DNA of 64,000 bases, taken from Prosthecobacter fusiformis (lineage in GTDB: Bacteria; Verrucomicrobiota; Verrucomicrobiia; Verrucomicrobiales; Verrucomicrobiaceae). Shown in pieces: positions 35,837 through 42,791 of this stretch; position 1 is the first letter of the stretch; each line of letters opens with the position of its first letter. The stretch covers positions 558,001-622,000 of the forward strand of contig NZ_SOCA01000001.1 of NCBI RefSeq assembly GCF_004364345.1, written 5' to 3'. Position numbers and translations under genes: made by a program. The notes below the pieces were generated by a model. That model saw only the letters and a program-made list of their open reading frames with translations. It made no database searches and was not told the DNA's origin.

Positions 35837-37021
35837 ATGTGGCAAGGCATCCTGAACAAAGTCTTCAAAGTCCGCGAAAAAGTCGCGATGAACCTCAGCA
35901 AAGATGATGAGGAAAAACCCTTCCTGGAGCATCTGGACGACCTGCGTACCATGCTCGTACGCATGGGCATGACGCTTATCGCGTCCACCATCATCTCATT
36001 CGTTTTTTACCAGGAGTTGTTCAAGGCGCTCTTGTATCCGATGGTCCTGGCTGGATTTGCCCCGGACATCGAATCCGCCAAAAAACTGCTCATTAACATT
36101 GATGTCGCCGGTCCTTTCATGATGGCGGTGAATGTCTCGTTGATCGCAGCCGTCATTGCTTCCTTTCCCCTGCTGCTGGTCTTTCTTCTCCAGTTCATCC
36201 TGCCAGGGCTGAAGGCCACAGAGAAAAAACTGCTCTTCCCAGCCATCGGCGTCGGCACAGGTCTCTTCCTCAGCGGTGCCTCCTTCGCCTATTGGGTGGT
36301 GCTACCAAGGGCGCTGATCTTTTTCTCTGAGTTTGCTGAGTCCGTGGGTGCAAATCAGATGTGGGCGCTGAACGAATACGTCACTTTTACAACGCGTTTC
36401 ATTCTGGTGTTCGGCATCGCGTTTGAGTTGCCAGTCATCGTTATGGCCTTGGTGAAGCTGGATTTCTTGAATTACCGAATCATGAAGTCCACCTGGCGTC
36501 ATGCGCTCGTCGCCATCACGCTGTTTGCGGCCATCATCACACCTACTCCGGACGTGCTCACCCTCATGCTTATGTCGGGGCCGCTTTACGTCCTGTATGC
36601 CATCTGCGTCACGCTGGCCTATTTCATGGAGAAGAAGGACAAGGAAGCCTATCCCGAATACTACGCTGAGCTTGAAAAAGACCAGAAGGAGCTGGAAAAA
36701 GAGGGCACAGACGAATGGGACAATGAGAACTACAACCCTTGGTTCTCCGAAGACGAAAAAGACGAGGACGACGAATACCAAAAACCCCGCGTCACCCCTT
36801 CCGCCCCGCCTCCTGAGATCGAGAAAGCTTCAAAAACCGTCTCCATGACGGATACCCTTGATGAACCTGTGGACGAGGGTGAAGACCAAAGCTCCGTCAT
36901 GCCTGACGAAGACGAAACGGAACCTCCATCACCATCTGCTGAAGACAAACCGATCTCGGAAAAATCCACAGAAGAACTCGCCCGTGAGGATGAGTCCCGA
37001 AGCGGCAATCCCCCAGTCTAA
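35837..37021 (+). CDS. tatC: Sec-independent protein translocase TatC with long acidic C-terminal tail
   Basis: A 394-residue inner-membrane protein that recognises twin-arginine signals. The TatC core (about residues 20-270) shows the FLEHLDDLRTMLVRMGM N-terminal motif, then six helices including VSLIAAVIASFPLLLVFLLQFILPGL, the FLSGASFAYWVVLPRALIFF loop and FGIAFELPVIVMALVKL. Typical TatC is about 250 residues; here about 125 further residues form a Glu/Asp/Lys-rich, probably disordered cytoplasmic tail (EGTDEWDNENYNPWFSEDEK and beyond). No tatA/tatB gene is adjacent. DUF1501 proteins on both sides of this locus carry Tat-like signals and are likely clients. A hairpin terminator follows. Confidence 0.92.
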   Translation: MWQGILNKVFKVREKVAMNLSKDDEEKPFLEHLDDLRTMLVRMGMTLIASTIISFVFYQELFKALLYPMVLAGFAPDIESAKKLLINIDVAGPFMMAVNVSLIAAVIASFPLLLVFLLQFILPGLKATEKKLLFPAIGVGTGLFLSGASFAYWVVLPRALIFFSEFAESVGANQMWALNEYVTFTTRFILVFGIAFELPVIVMALVKLDFLNYRIMKSTWRHALVAITLFAAIITPTPDVLTLMLMSGPLYVLYAICVTLAYFMEKKDKEAYPEYYAELEKDQKELEKEGTDEWDNENYNPWFSEDEKDEDDEYQKPRVTPSAPPPEIEKASKTVSMTDTLDEPVDEGEDQSSVMPDEDETEPPSPSAEDKPISEKSTEELAREDESRSGNPPV

Positions 37022-37051
37022 AGTCACCTCATAGCTGAGGCTATCATCAGG

Positions 37052-37079
37052 TTGGCCGTCTATCTTTAGACGGCCAACT
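37052..37079. terminator. 11-bp perfect hairpin downstream of tatC
   Basis: GTTGGCCGTCT (37052-37062) and AGACGGCCAAC (37069-37079) pair perfectly around a 6-base loop, 31 bases after the tatC stop codon. There is no clear T-run, but the stem is long and GC-rich. Confidence 0.7.
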
Positions 37080-37192
37080 TCAGTGACTGCGGCTCAGGCT
37101 TACCGTGGTTTCCTCCACAGTCTTGGCAGCAGCTTCAACTTAATATATGGCTCCATTTAACGGAAAAGCACTTTCGTGTCTTCATGCAGATG

Positions 37193-37221
37193 CTAAAGTA
37201 TGATACTAAAACCAACTTTAG
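37193..37221. promoter_or_regulatory. Nested palindromes upstream of the Rrf2/NsrR-like gene
   Basis: AGTAT-G-ATACT (37197-37207) is a perfect dyad, nested in a wider inverted repeat CTAAAGT (37193-37199) / ACTTTAG (37215-37221). The half-sequence AAAGTATG recurs at 37224, 29 bases from the first. It lies about 125-150 bases before the start codon. Rrf2 regulators bind such dyads and often autoregulate; assignment is inference. Confidence 0.4.
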
Positions 37222-37345
37222 AGAAAGTATGGTAACTGTTGTTTTGGCTGTAAAACTAACTATTCAAAGGTTGGTATTTCCCTCTTACAAATTACTTACT
37301 TAACCGTCTGCGCCACCTGAATAGGAAAGAGAGTATCAGAAGATA

Positions 37346-37903
37346 ATGCGACTGAGCTTATTTTCTGATTACTCACTGAGGGTGCTACTTTTTGGAGCGG
37401 TAAAAGGTGGCCCCTTTCCTCTCCATGAAGTCGCCGCCGCGTACAACATATCGCGCCATCATCTGGTGAAAGTGGTCAATAATCTCACAAAACAAGGTTA
37501 CCTCGCAACCCGCCGTGGTCGTGGCGGCGGCATTGTATTAGCCATGAAGCCGGAGGAAATCCAAATTGGCAGACTGGTGCGTGGGACAGAAACATCCTCC
37601 CCCCTGGTGGAGTGCTTTGATCTGAAGACCAACACCTGCCCCATTCATTCCTGCTGCGGCCTCAAATCAGCCATGGCACAGGCTATAGGGGCCTTTTATG
37701 GCACCTTGGATCGCTACACTCTTCAGGACATGCTGGGGGCGCAGAGGATAGACACTCTGAAAGAGATTCTTCTTGCCCCCACCAAGCGCGTCACCCTTCT
37801 ACATGCTGACGAAGATGTGGCTGACTATGATAAAACATCGCCAATCACTGACCCCTTGTCACCGATGGTGAATGGACGGTTGCTAGGGGACATGACGATC
37901 TGA
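37346..37903 (+). CDS. Rrf2-family transcriptional regulator, NsrR-like
   Basis: A 185-residue winged-helix regulator. N-terminal MRLSLFSDYSLRVLLFGAV matches NsrR/IscR starts; the recognition region is ISRHHLVKVVNNLTKQGYLATRRGRGGGIVLA. The cysteines in CFDLKTNTCPIHSCCGLK follow the NsrR-like Fe-S ligand pattern, so it probably binds an iron-sulfur cluster sensitive to nitric oxide or redox state. NsrR is usually 140-150 residues; here a 35-residue tail (from about residue 150) follows the dimerisation helix. That tail is encoded by DNA that is also the antisense of the DUF1501 3' end, a 79-base convergent overlap. The extra tail is therefore probably not functional or is a recent read-through. 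Confidence 0.85.
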   Translation: MRLSLFSDYSLRVLLFGAVKGGPFPLHEVAAAYNISRHHLVKVVNNLTKQGYLATRRGRGGGIVLAMKPEEIQIGRLVRGTETSSPLVECFDLKTNTCPIHSCCGLKSAMAQAIGAFYGTLDRYTLQDMLGAQRIDTLKEILLAPTKRVTLLHADEDVADYDKTSPITDPLSPMVNGRLLGDMTI

Positions 37904-39105
37904 TTCACATCCATGCCCATGGCGTGGCCTACAGTGCTGTGGAAATCCTGGATGGTCACCTGTTTGTCGATGGGGGCATTGCCTTCTTTGTCACTTGCCC
38001 CGTAGATAGTGCCACCTTTCGCTGGGCCACCTGCTAGCAAAGTACTGAAGACCTTGGGATGATGGTCCCTGCCATTGCGGCTATTGATCTTCGGTGTGCG
38101 TCCAAATTCGGAACAAAGCACCACCATCGTCGTCTCCAGCAGGCCACGTGATTGAAGGTCACTGAGCAAGGCAGAGAGCCCAGTATCCAGCAGGCTGCCA
38201 TTGTCCTCCATGGCATCGGCAATGTCATTGTGCATGTCCCAGCCACCATGCGCTACTTCGACAAAACGCACCCCGCGCTCCACCAACCGACGGGCCAGCA
38301 TGCAACCCTGGCCAAACTTGTTCATACCATATTTTTCACGAGCTTCCGCATTTTCTTCGGTCAGACGAAAAGCATTCAGATCATCGGTGCTCAAGAGCTT
38401 CAGCGTATCATCATAAAAGTCGGTATAGGCTTTCAGATTGGTATCCTGAAACTTGCTTCGGAATCCAGCATCCACCTTGTTCAAAAGGGCCAGCCGCTTA
38501 TCGATCACCTCTTTCGGTGCACCGAATTCAGCATATTGAAGCCCCGCAGACGGATCGTGAATCGGCAGCGGGCTATAGGCAGCAGAGAAAAAGCCATTTC
38601 CAGCTTCGGGAGCACGGCCCACACAGACAGTCGAAGGCAAAGACTGGCTGCTTTTACCGAGCAACTCCTGAGCCCACGCCCCCAGGACTGGATGTTTAAT
38701 GGTGCCACGCTGCTCATACCCTGTGCGCATCAGATACTGGCCGGAGGCATGCACCCCTGTTTTTGAAGTCATGCTGCGAATGATGGCCAGCTTTTCAGAG
38801 TGGTCCTTGGCCAGCGTGGGCAGGAAGCCACCGAGCTGATAGCCTGCCTTCGTCGCGATGGGATCACCAGGTCCTTTGGAATCTCCCGTCTTGGGATCCA
38901 AAGTGTCAATGTGTGACATCCCGCCGATCATCTGAAGCCAGATGACGTTCTTGGCCTTTCCGAATCCAGGCAGCGATTTTGGATCAGCCGCCGCCTGGCC
39001 TTTCAGCACATGCGGTAGCAGTGTTACACCCAGTGTGGCCTTCGCAACATGCTCGGCAAATTGGCGGCGGGAAAGGCAATCGAGAGAACGAAGAGAAGTG
39101 TTCAT
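37825..39105 (-). CDS. DUF1501 protein, Tat-exported (unlinked pair)
   Basis: A 426-residue DUF1501 protein. I chose the ATG at 39105; the N-terminus LSRRQFAEHVAKATLGVTLLP has R13-R14 of a Tat-like signal. Family blocks: NVIWLQMIGGMSHIDTLDPK, the KTGVHASGQYLMRTGYEQRGT equivalent of the His-containing motif, MLARRLVERGVRFVEVAHGGWDMHNDIADAMEDNGSLLD, LLETTMVVLCSEFGRTPKI, GRDHHPKVFSTLLAGGPAKGG and QVTIQDFHSTVGHAMGMD. It follows the DUF1549 gene after 22 bases, so the two form an operon. Its 3' end overlaps the Rrf2 gene on the other strand. Unlike module A there is no adjacent sigma/FecR pair. Confidence 0.92.
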   Translation of the reverse strand: MNTSLRSLDCLSRRQFAEHVAKATLGVTLLPHVLKGQAAADPKSLPGFGKAKNVIWLQMIGGMSHIDTLDPKTGDSKGPGDPIATKAGYQLGGFLPTLAKDHSEKLAIIRSMTSKTGVHASGQYLMRTGYEQRGTIKHPVLGAWAQELLGKSSQSLPSTVCVGRAPEAGNGFFSAAYSPLPIHDPSAGLQYAEFGAPKEVIDKRLALLNKVDAGFRSKFQDTNLKAYTDFYDDTLKLLSTDDLNAFRLTEENAEAREKYGMNKFGQGCMLARRLVERGVRFVEVAHGGWDMHNDIADAMEDNGSLLDTGLSALLSDLQSRGLLETTMVVLCSEFGRTPKINSRNGRDHHPKVFSTLLAGGPAKGGTIYGASDKEGNAPIDKQVTIQDFHSTVGHAMGMDVNQIVMSPSNRPFTIGDKGSVIGDVLS

Positions 39106-39127
39106 GGTAATATGAGGCTGGGGCTGA

Positions 39128-41248
39128 TTACTGAACAAAAACGAATTCACGGGCATTGAAGAGGACCCAGCAAAGATCGGCTGAACTAAGGCCAGCATCG
39201 AAGGCTTGGCTGGCCTCGGTCATTTCTTCCGGTGTGGGCTTGCGGGAGAAAAAGCTATAGTAAAGTGACTCCACTTTTTTCGCCGTTTCCGCTTCTCCCA
39301 TGGCTGTCGCCAGCACCAGGGATTGAGGATTTTGGAGTACACTCTGCGCTTCTCCATTCATCAGCATGAGGACTTGGGGAATGCTGCTTTCATAAGTGTT
39401 GCTATCCGCGATCTGCCGGTCGCTTTGGCCGAACATGCGGAGGAAGTGACCATCCCGCTCAGGCTGGCGGAGTTCGGAAGCACGGGCCAGGGCCAGACCT
39501 TCCATCATTTTCGGGCGGGTAAAGCCCTCTTCATCAGCATCGGTTTCAGTCTGCATCATCTGTGCCCGCCGATTTTTCTTTTTCGCATTCGGTCTTTTTT
39601 CATTGCCTCCCCCCAGAGGGCCATCAGCCATTCGGCGCATCCCCTGCATTTCTCCCAGTTTTTCAACAATCTGCGCAGGAGTGACTTCGGACACATTAAA
39701 GGCCATGACCGCCTTGTAAGGCTCCGCACGCTTCAGCTTAAAGTTATCTACTTTGTCACCGATCGCCAACGTCACGCAAGAATCCCAGGCCTGCTCCGCA
39801 GTCATGCGGCGCAGGATCGGACCAGGGAAATAATAGGGCTCACCCAGAGCCAGTTCGCGAGTCACCGCTTCCCGCTGGTAAGTCTGAGTATTGCAGAGCA
39901 GGCGCATGAATGCGCGAATGTCGAACTTAAGGCGCACCATTTCACGGCCGAGATGCTGGAGAAGCAACGGATTGCTGGAGGCGCTAGGATCATCCAGATC
40001 CGTGATAGGCTCTTTAAGACCGACACCGAAGACCTGCTTCCACAAACGGTTGGCGATGGTCATGGCGAAGCGAGGATTATCCGGACTGGTCATCCAGGTG
40101 GCAAAAACATCCCTGAGTTGGCTGTCATCCTCAGCTTTCTTCATGGCCAGTTCCGCATCTTGATAGCAGCGCAGTCGGCGGTCATCCTTGCTCCAGGTGA
40201 CAAGACTGGGCTTTACCGCATCCCCAGGCTTGCCGTCCTTGTATTTGTAGTCATCAGGCAGGGTCACATCCCCCTCGGCACCATCTTTGATGGCCAGTGA
40301 ATTCACATCAAAAAGCCGACGTGCCTGCTGATATTGCTGCTGTGTCAGTTCATCACGAAGATCACGCATCATCCCGCGCGGCAGCTCACGGTTGTAGGTG
40401 TCCGATGCTCCAAAAAAAGCCGCCATCTCATAAAACTGGCGCTGGGTCCAGTCCGCAAACGGGTGGTCATGGCACTGGGCACAGGAAACGTTTGCCCCGA
40501 GGAAGGTTGAAAGGGTGAGGCTAAGATTATCCAGCCTCATGCCACGGTCACGCAGCAGGTAACCGGCAGCGCCATTGTCCAGCAGCTTACCGTCCGCAAC
40601 CAGCATCTCGCGAACGATTTCATTCCAAGGGCGATTGGCAGTGATCTGCTCCTTCAGCCATTCCTGGTAGGTGAAAAACTTGGCCTTCTGGGCATCATCC
40701 GCCACCCGCAGCATGTCGGAGAAATAGTTGAACATGTGCGAGGAGAACCCGTCGCCATTAACCAAAGTGTCAATGACATTGGCACGTTTGGACGCGCTGG
40801 TATCCGCCAGGAAAGCCAGCGTCTCCTCCCGTGTAGGGATGCGGCCAGCGAGGTCCAGGTAAACACGGCGAACAAACTGTTCGTCACTGGCGAGTGCATT
40901 CGGCTGCTGACCGGCTTTTTGCAATCCCATCAGGACTCCTTTGTCGATGATGGCGGCAGATTGGGCCAAACCGGTATTCTTTTGAATGCCCAGCCCCTCA
41001 GGCTTCAGTGTCGCCGCCGCCTGCTGGTCCGCCGGAGTCAGGTTGGCCAATGGAAAATCAAACATGCGCCCATCCCGGGTCTGCAAATACACTTTGCCAT
41101 CTTCCAGGCCGCGAAAAGTGGCCTCCACCTTGCGCCCTTGATCATCCTGCCAGACTCGGAAATTGGAGTTTCCGTCAGGGGCAGCGGTCTGCGCCGTAAC
41201 CAAGAGTGCGGGAAAAAAGACGCAAAGGGCGATGGATCGGGCTTTCAT
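39128..41248 (-). CDS. SHD1/DUF1549/DUF1553 protein (unlinked pair)
   Basis: A 706-residue exported protein. The ATG at 41248 begins a signal peptide (MKARSIALCVFFPALLVTAQ); a TTG at 41254 is also in frame. About residues 28-80 form an SHD1-like domain (FRVWQDDQGRKVEATFRGLEDGKVYLQTRDGRMFDFPLANLT). The DUF1549 core has RRVYLDLAGRIPTREETLAFL and the haem-type CAQCH near residue 256; DUF1553 has NPRFAMTIANRLWKQVFGVGLKEPITDLDDPS and ends DLCWVLFNAREFVFVQ. It lacks the N-terminal cytochrome c domain of the module A and B proteins. The start is preceded by a perfect palindrome at 41272-41292. A Fur-family gene lies 107 bases further upstream on the same strand. Confidence 0.9.
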   Translation of the reverse strand: MKARSIALCVFFPALLVTAQTAAPDGNSNFRVWQDDQGRKVEATFRGLEDGKVYLQTRDGRMFDFPLANLTPADQQAAATLKPEGLGIQKNTGLAQSAAIIDKGVLMGLQKAGQQPNALASDEQFVRRVYLDLAGRIPTREETLAFLADTSASKRANVIDTLVNGDGFSSHMFNYFSDMLRVADDAQKAKFFTYQEWLKEQITANRPWNEIVREMLVADGKLLDNGAAGYLLRDRGMRLDNLSLTLSTFLGANVSCAQCHDHPFADWTQRQFYEMAAFFGASDTYNRELPRGMMRDLRDELTQQQYQQARRLFDVNSLAIKDGAEGDVTLPDDYKYKDGKPGDAVKPSLVTWSKDDRRLRCYQDAELAMKKAEDDSQLRDVFATWMTSPDNPRFAMTIANRLWKQVFGVGLKEPITDLDDPSASSNPLLLQHLGREMVRLKFDIRAFMRLLCNTQTYQREAVTRELALGEPYYFPGPILRRMTAEQAWDSCVTLAIGDKVDNFKLKRAEPYKAVMAFNVSEVTPAQIVEKLGEMQGMRRMADGPLGGGNEKRPNAKKKNRRAQMMQTETDADEEGFTRPKMMEGLALARASELRQPERDGHFLRMFGQSDRQIADSNTYESSIPQVLMLMNGEAQSVLQNPQSLVLATAMGEAETAKKVESLYYSFFSRKPTPEEMTEASQAFDAGLSSADLCWVLFNAREFVFVQ

Positions 41249-41256
41249 AAACAACT

Positions 41257-41292
41257 CGGGATAGATTCCCGCATGAAACGATACGTTTCATG
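41257..41292. promoter_or_regulatory. Perfect 9-bp palindrome plus adjacent hairpin upstream of the DUF1549 gene
   Basis: CATGAAACG (41272-41280) and CGTTTCATG (41284-41292) are perfect inverted repeats around ATA. Immediately next to them is CGGGA/TCCCG (41257-41271). The pair lies 9-44 bases before the start at 41248. No T-run follows, so an operator is more likely than a terminator. Confidence 0.45.
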
Positions 41293-41355
41293 AGATGTTG
41301 CGTTAGAATTTTCAGCTCCGCTGCCAGGCAGCAACTCCCATCCGCCCAGGGATAC

Positions 41356-41838
41356 TTACCGAGCCAGCGCCATGTCATGCTCCGTCTTGAACTTGCATTG
41401 CCCGGTTTTAGCAAACTCATCGCAGTGGGCTTGGATGCGCATGGCTTTCATCTGAGGCTGGAAGCCCAGACGGCGGGTGATGCAGTCGTGAAGCACCGCA
41501 CTATGCTCATCCTCAAACTCGACGACGCGATCACAGTCCAGGCAGATGAGGTGATTGTGCTGCGGCTTATCCAGGAAATTGGGATCGTAATAGGTCTGGT
41601 CGCGGCCCAGATCCACCTCGCGCAGCAGGTCACAATCCACCAGGAGCTGAAGGGTACGGTAAACGGTAGCCCTGGAAACGGTCCGGTCCAGTTTGCGGGC
41701 CTTTTCCAGCAATTCTTCAGCATTGAAATGATCATCCGTGGCAAAGGCCGCTTCCACGATGGTCTCACGCTGCTTGGTACGGCGCAGTCCAGTATTGGTC
41801 AGATGCGCTTCCAGACGATCTTTTACTCGGGGATCCAT
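41356..41838 (-). CDS. Fur-family metal-responsive regulator
   Basis: A 160-residue regulator. The winged helix is TGLRRTKQRETIVEAAFATDDHFNAEELLEKARKLDRTVSRATVYRTLQLLVDCDLL, with the SRATVYRTLQLL recognition helix typical of Fur proteins. The dimerisation half has HNHLICLDCDRVVEFED, giving the first structural CxxC (CLDC) and the surrounding His; the second cysteine pair is not canonical, though HCDEFAKTGQC may supply it. The DxxF-type H/E sites fit a metal sensor, but whether it senses Fe, Zn or peroxide cannot be told. It is followed on the same strand by the DUF1549-DUF1501 pair and is divergent from the M23 peptidase. Confidence 0.9.
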   Translation of the reverse strand: MDPRVKDRLEAHLTNTGLRRTKQRETIVEAAFATDDHFNAEELLEKARKLDRTVSRATVYRTLQLLVDCDLLREVDLGRDQTYYDPNFLDKPQHNHLICLDCDRVVEFEDEHSAVLHDCITRRLGFQPQMKAMRIQAHCDEFAKTGQCKFKTEHDMALAR

Positions 41839-41938
41839 ATTGAGAAACGTCTAGCCCAATTGAGACTGAACGCAAGTTAGGATCATCTTTTGCTCATTTT
41901 GTTCGCATGGCCAGGGAGAGTATGCACTTTGCTTTCAC

Positions 41939-42628
41939 ATGCGCCTCTTTACCTGGATCACGCTCATCCTTCTTTCCCTGGGAGGATGGGTTGCCTGGGA
42001 AGAAATCGGCGTCAGAGAATGGATGCAGCAATGGCAGCCCAAGACGGCGAAGCCTCTGGACCCGGCATTTTTACGATTGAATGCCTGGGAGATCGCCTCG
42101 CTTCCCCTGGCGCTTCGGTTCGATCATCCCATGGGATCCGAGCACGCCGCATTGACCTACAATGCGCAGCCCTTCCGCATCACTCGCCATCTGGGAGATG
42201 ACCTTAATGGCATCGGCGGGGGAAATTCAGACCTGGGGGATACGGTTTACGCGGCTGGAGCTGGACACGTGGTTTATGCAGGAATCCCGGGTCCCGGGTG
42301 GGGAAAAATGATCATCCTAGCCCACCGGGTGCCGGATCTGGAGGATCTGGCAAAAGAACGCATCTACCAGACTGTCTATGCCCACCTGGACGAAATCACC
42401 GTCAAGCCAGATACACAGGTCCAGCGCGGCATGAAAATCGGCACGGTTGGAACAGGCGGCGGTTTGTACCTAGCTCATCTGCACTTTGAAGTCCGCGAGG
42501 GTCCTTATATCAATCCCGGCCAGGGATATGCAGATAGCCCGCTCAACCGGGTATCCCCGGAAAAATTTATCAGCCAGCGACGCGGTGCGCCTGCAGAGCA
42601 GATGAATCCCGCACCGGCCCTGCCGTGA
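41939..42628 (+). CDS. M23-family metallopeptidase (LytM-like)
   Basis: A 229-residue membrane-anchored peptidoglycan endopeptidase. The N-terminal hydrophobic segment (RLFTWITLILLSLGGWVAW) is an uncleaved anchor or signal. Zinc ligands of the LytM fold are visible: H84-x3-D88 in RHLGDDLNG, and H180/H182 in LAHLHFEVR, with the intervening TVYAAGAGHVVYAGIPGPGWGKMIILAH strand typical of the family. All catalytic positions appear intact, so it is probably active in cell-wall cleavage. It is divergent from the Fur-family gene. Confidence 0.88.
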   Translation: MRLFTWITLILLSLGGWVAWEEIGVREWMQQWQPKTAKPLDPAFLRLNAWEIASLPLALRFDHPMGSEHAALTYNAQPFRITRHLGDDLNGIGGGNSDLGDTVYAAGAGHVVYAGIPGPGWGKMIILAHRVPDLEDLAKERIYQTVYAHLDEITVKPDTQVQRGMKIGTVGTGGGLYLAHLHFEVREGPYINPGQGYADSPLNRVSPEKFISQRRGAPAEQMNPAPALP

Positions 42629-42694
42629 AAGCAAAAAAGTGCCACCTCGCGCGGGGAACTGGCTATTCTTGCGGGGGCAGTCCGGTTTTCCTTC

Positions 42695-42722
42695 TTGAAT
42701 CCGCCTTCTGCGCCAGTAAATA
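42695..42722 (+). promoter_or_regulatory. Possible sigma-70-type promoter before tkt
   Basis: TTGAAT (42695-42700) and TAAATA (42717-42722) are spaced 16 bases, about 70 bases before the transketolase start. A short GC stem with a T-run, GCGCC/GGCGC at 42736-42763, lies between this and the gene and would argue against it. Weak call. Confidence 0.25.
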
Positions 42723-42791
42723 GCGGCCCTCCCGCGCGCCTGGCCGCCTCTCGGCGCTTTTTTCAATCATTGACCCCTGACATACATTCTC

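Larger units (their letters stand above)
37022..37345. other. AT-rich intergenic region before the Rrf2 regulator gene
   Basis: This 324-base gap holds the tatC hairpin at 37052-37079 and, from about 37140, an AT-rich stretch with palindromic elements before the regulator start codon at 37346. No coding frame or RNA gene is recognisable. The regulator's promoter is presumably in the AT-rich half. Confidence 0.6.

Noticed and set aside
39323..40300. Plus-strand frame of 325 codons
   Set aside because: Antisense to the DUF1549/DUF1553 gene; no motif, and codon use mirrors the opposite strand.
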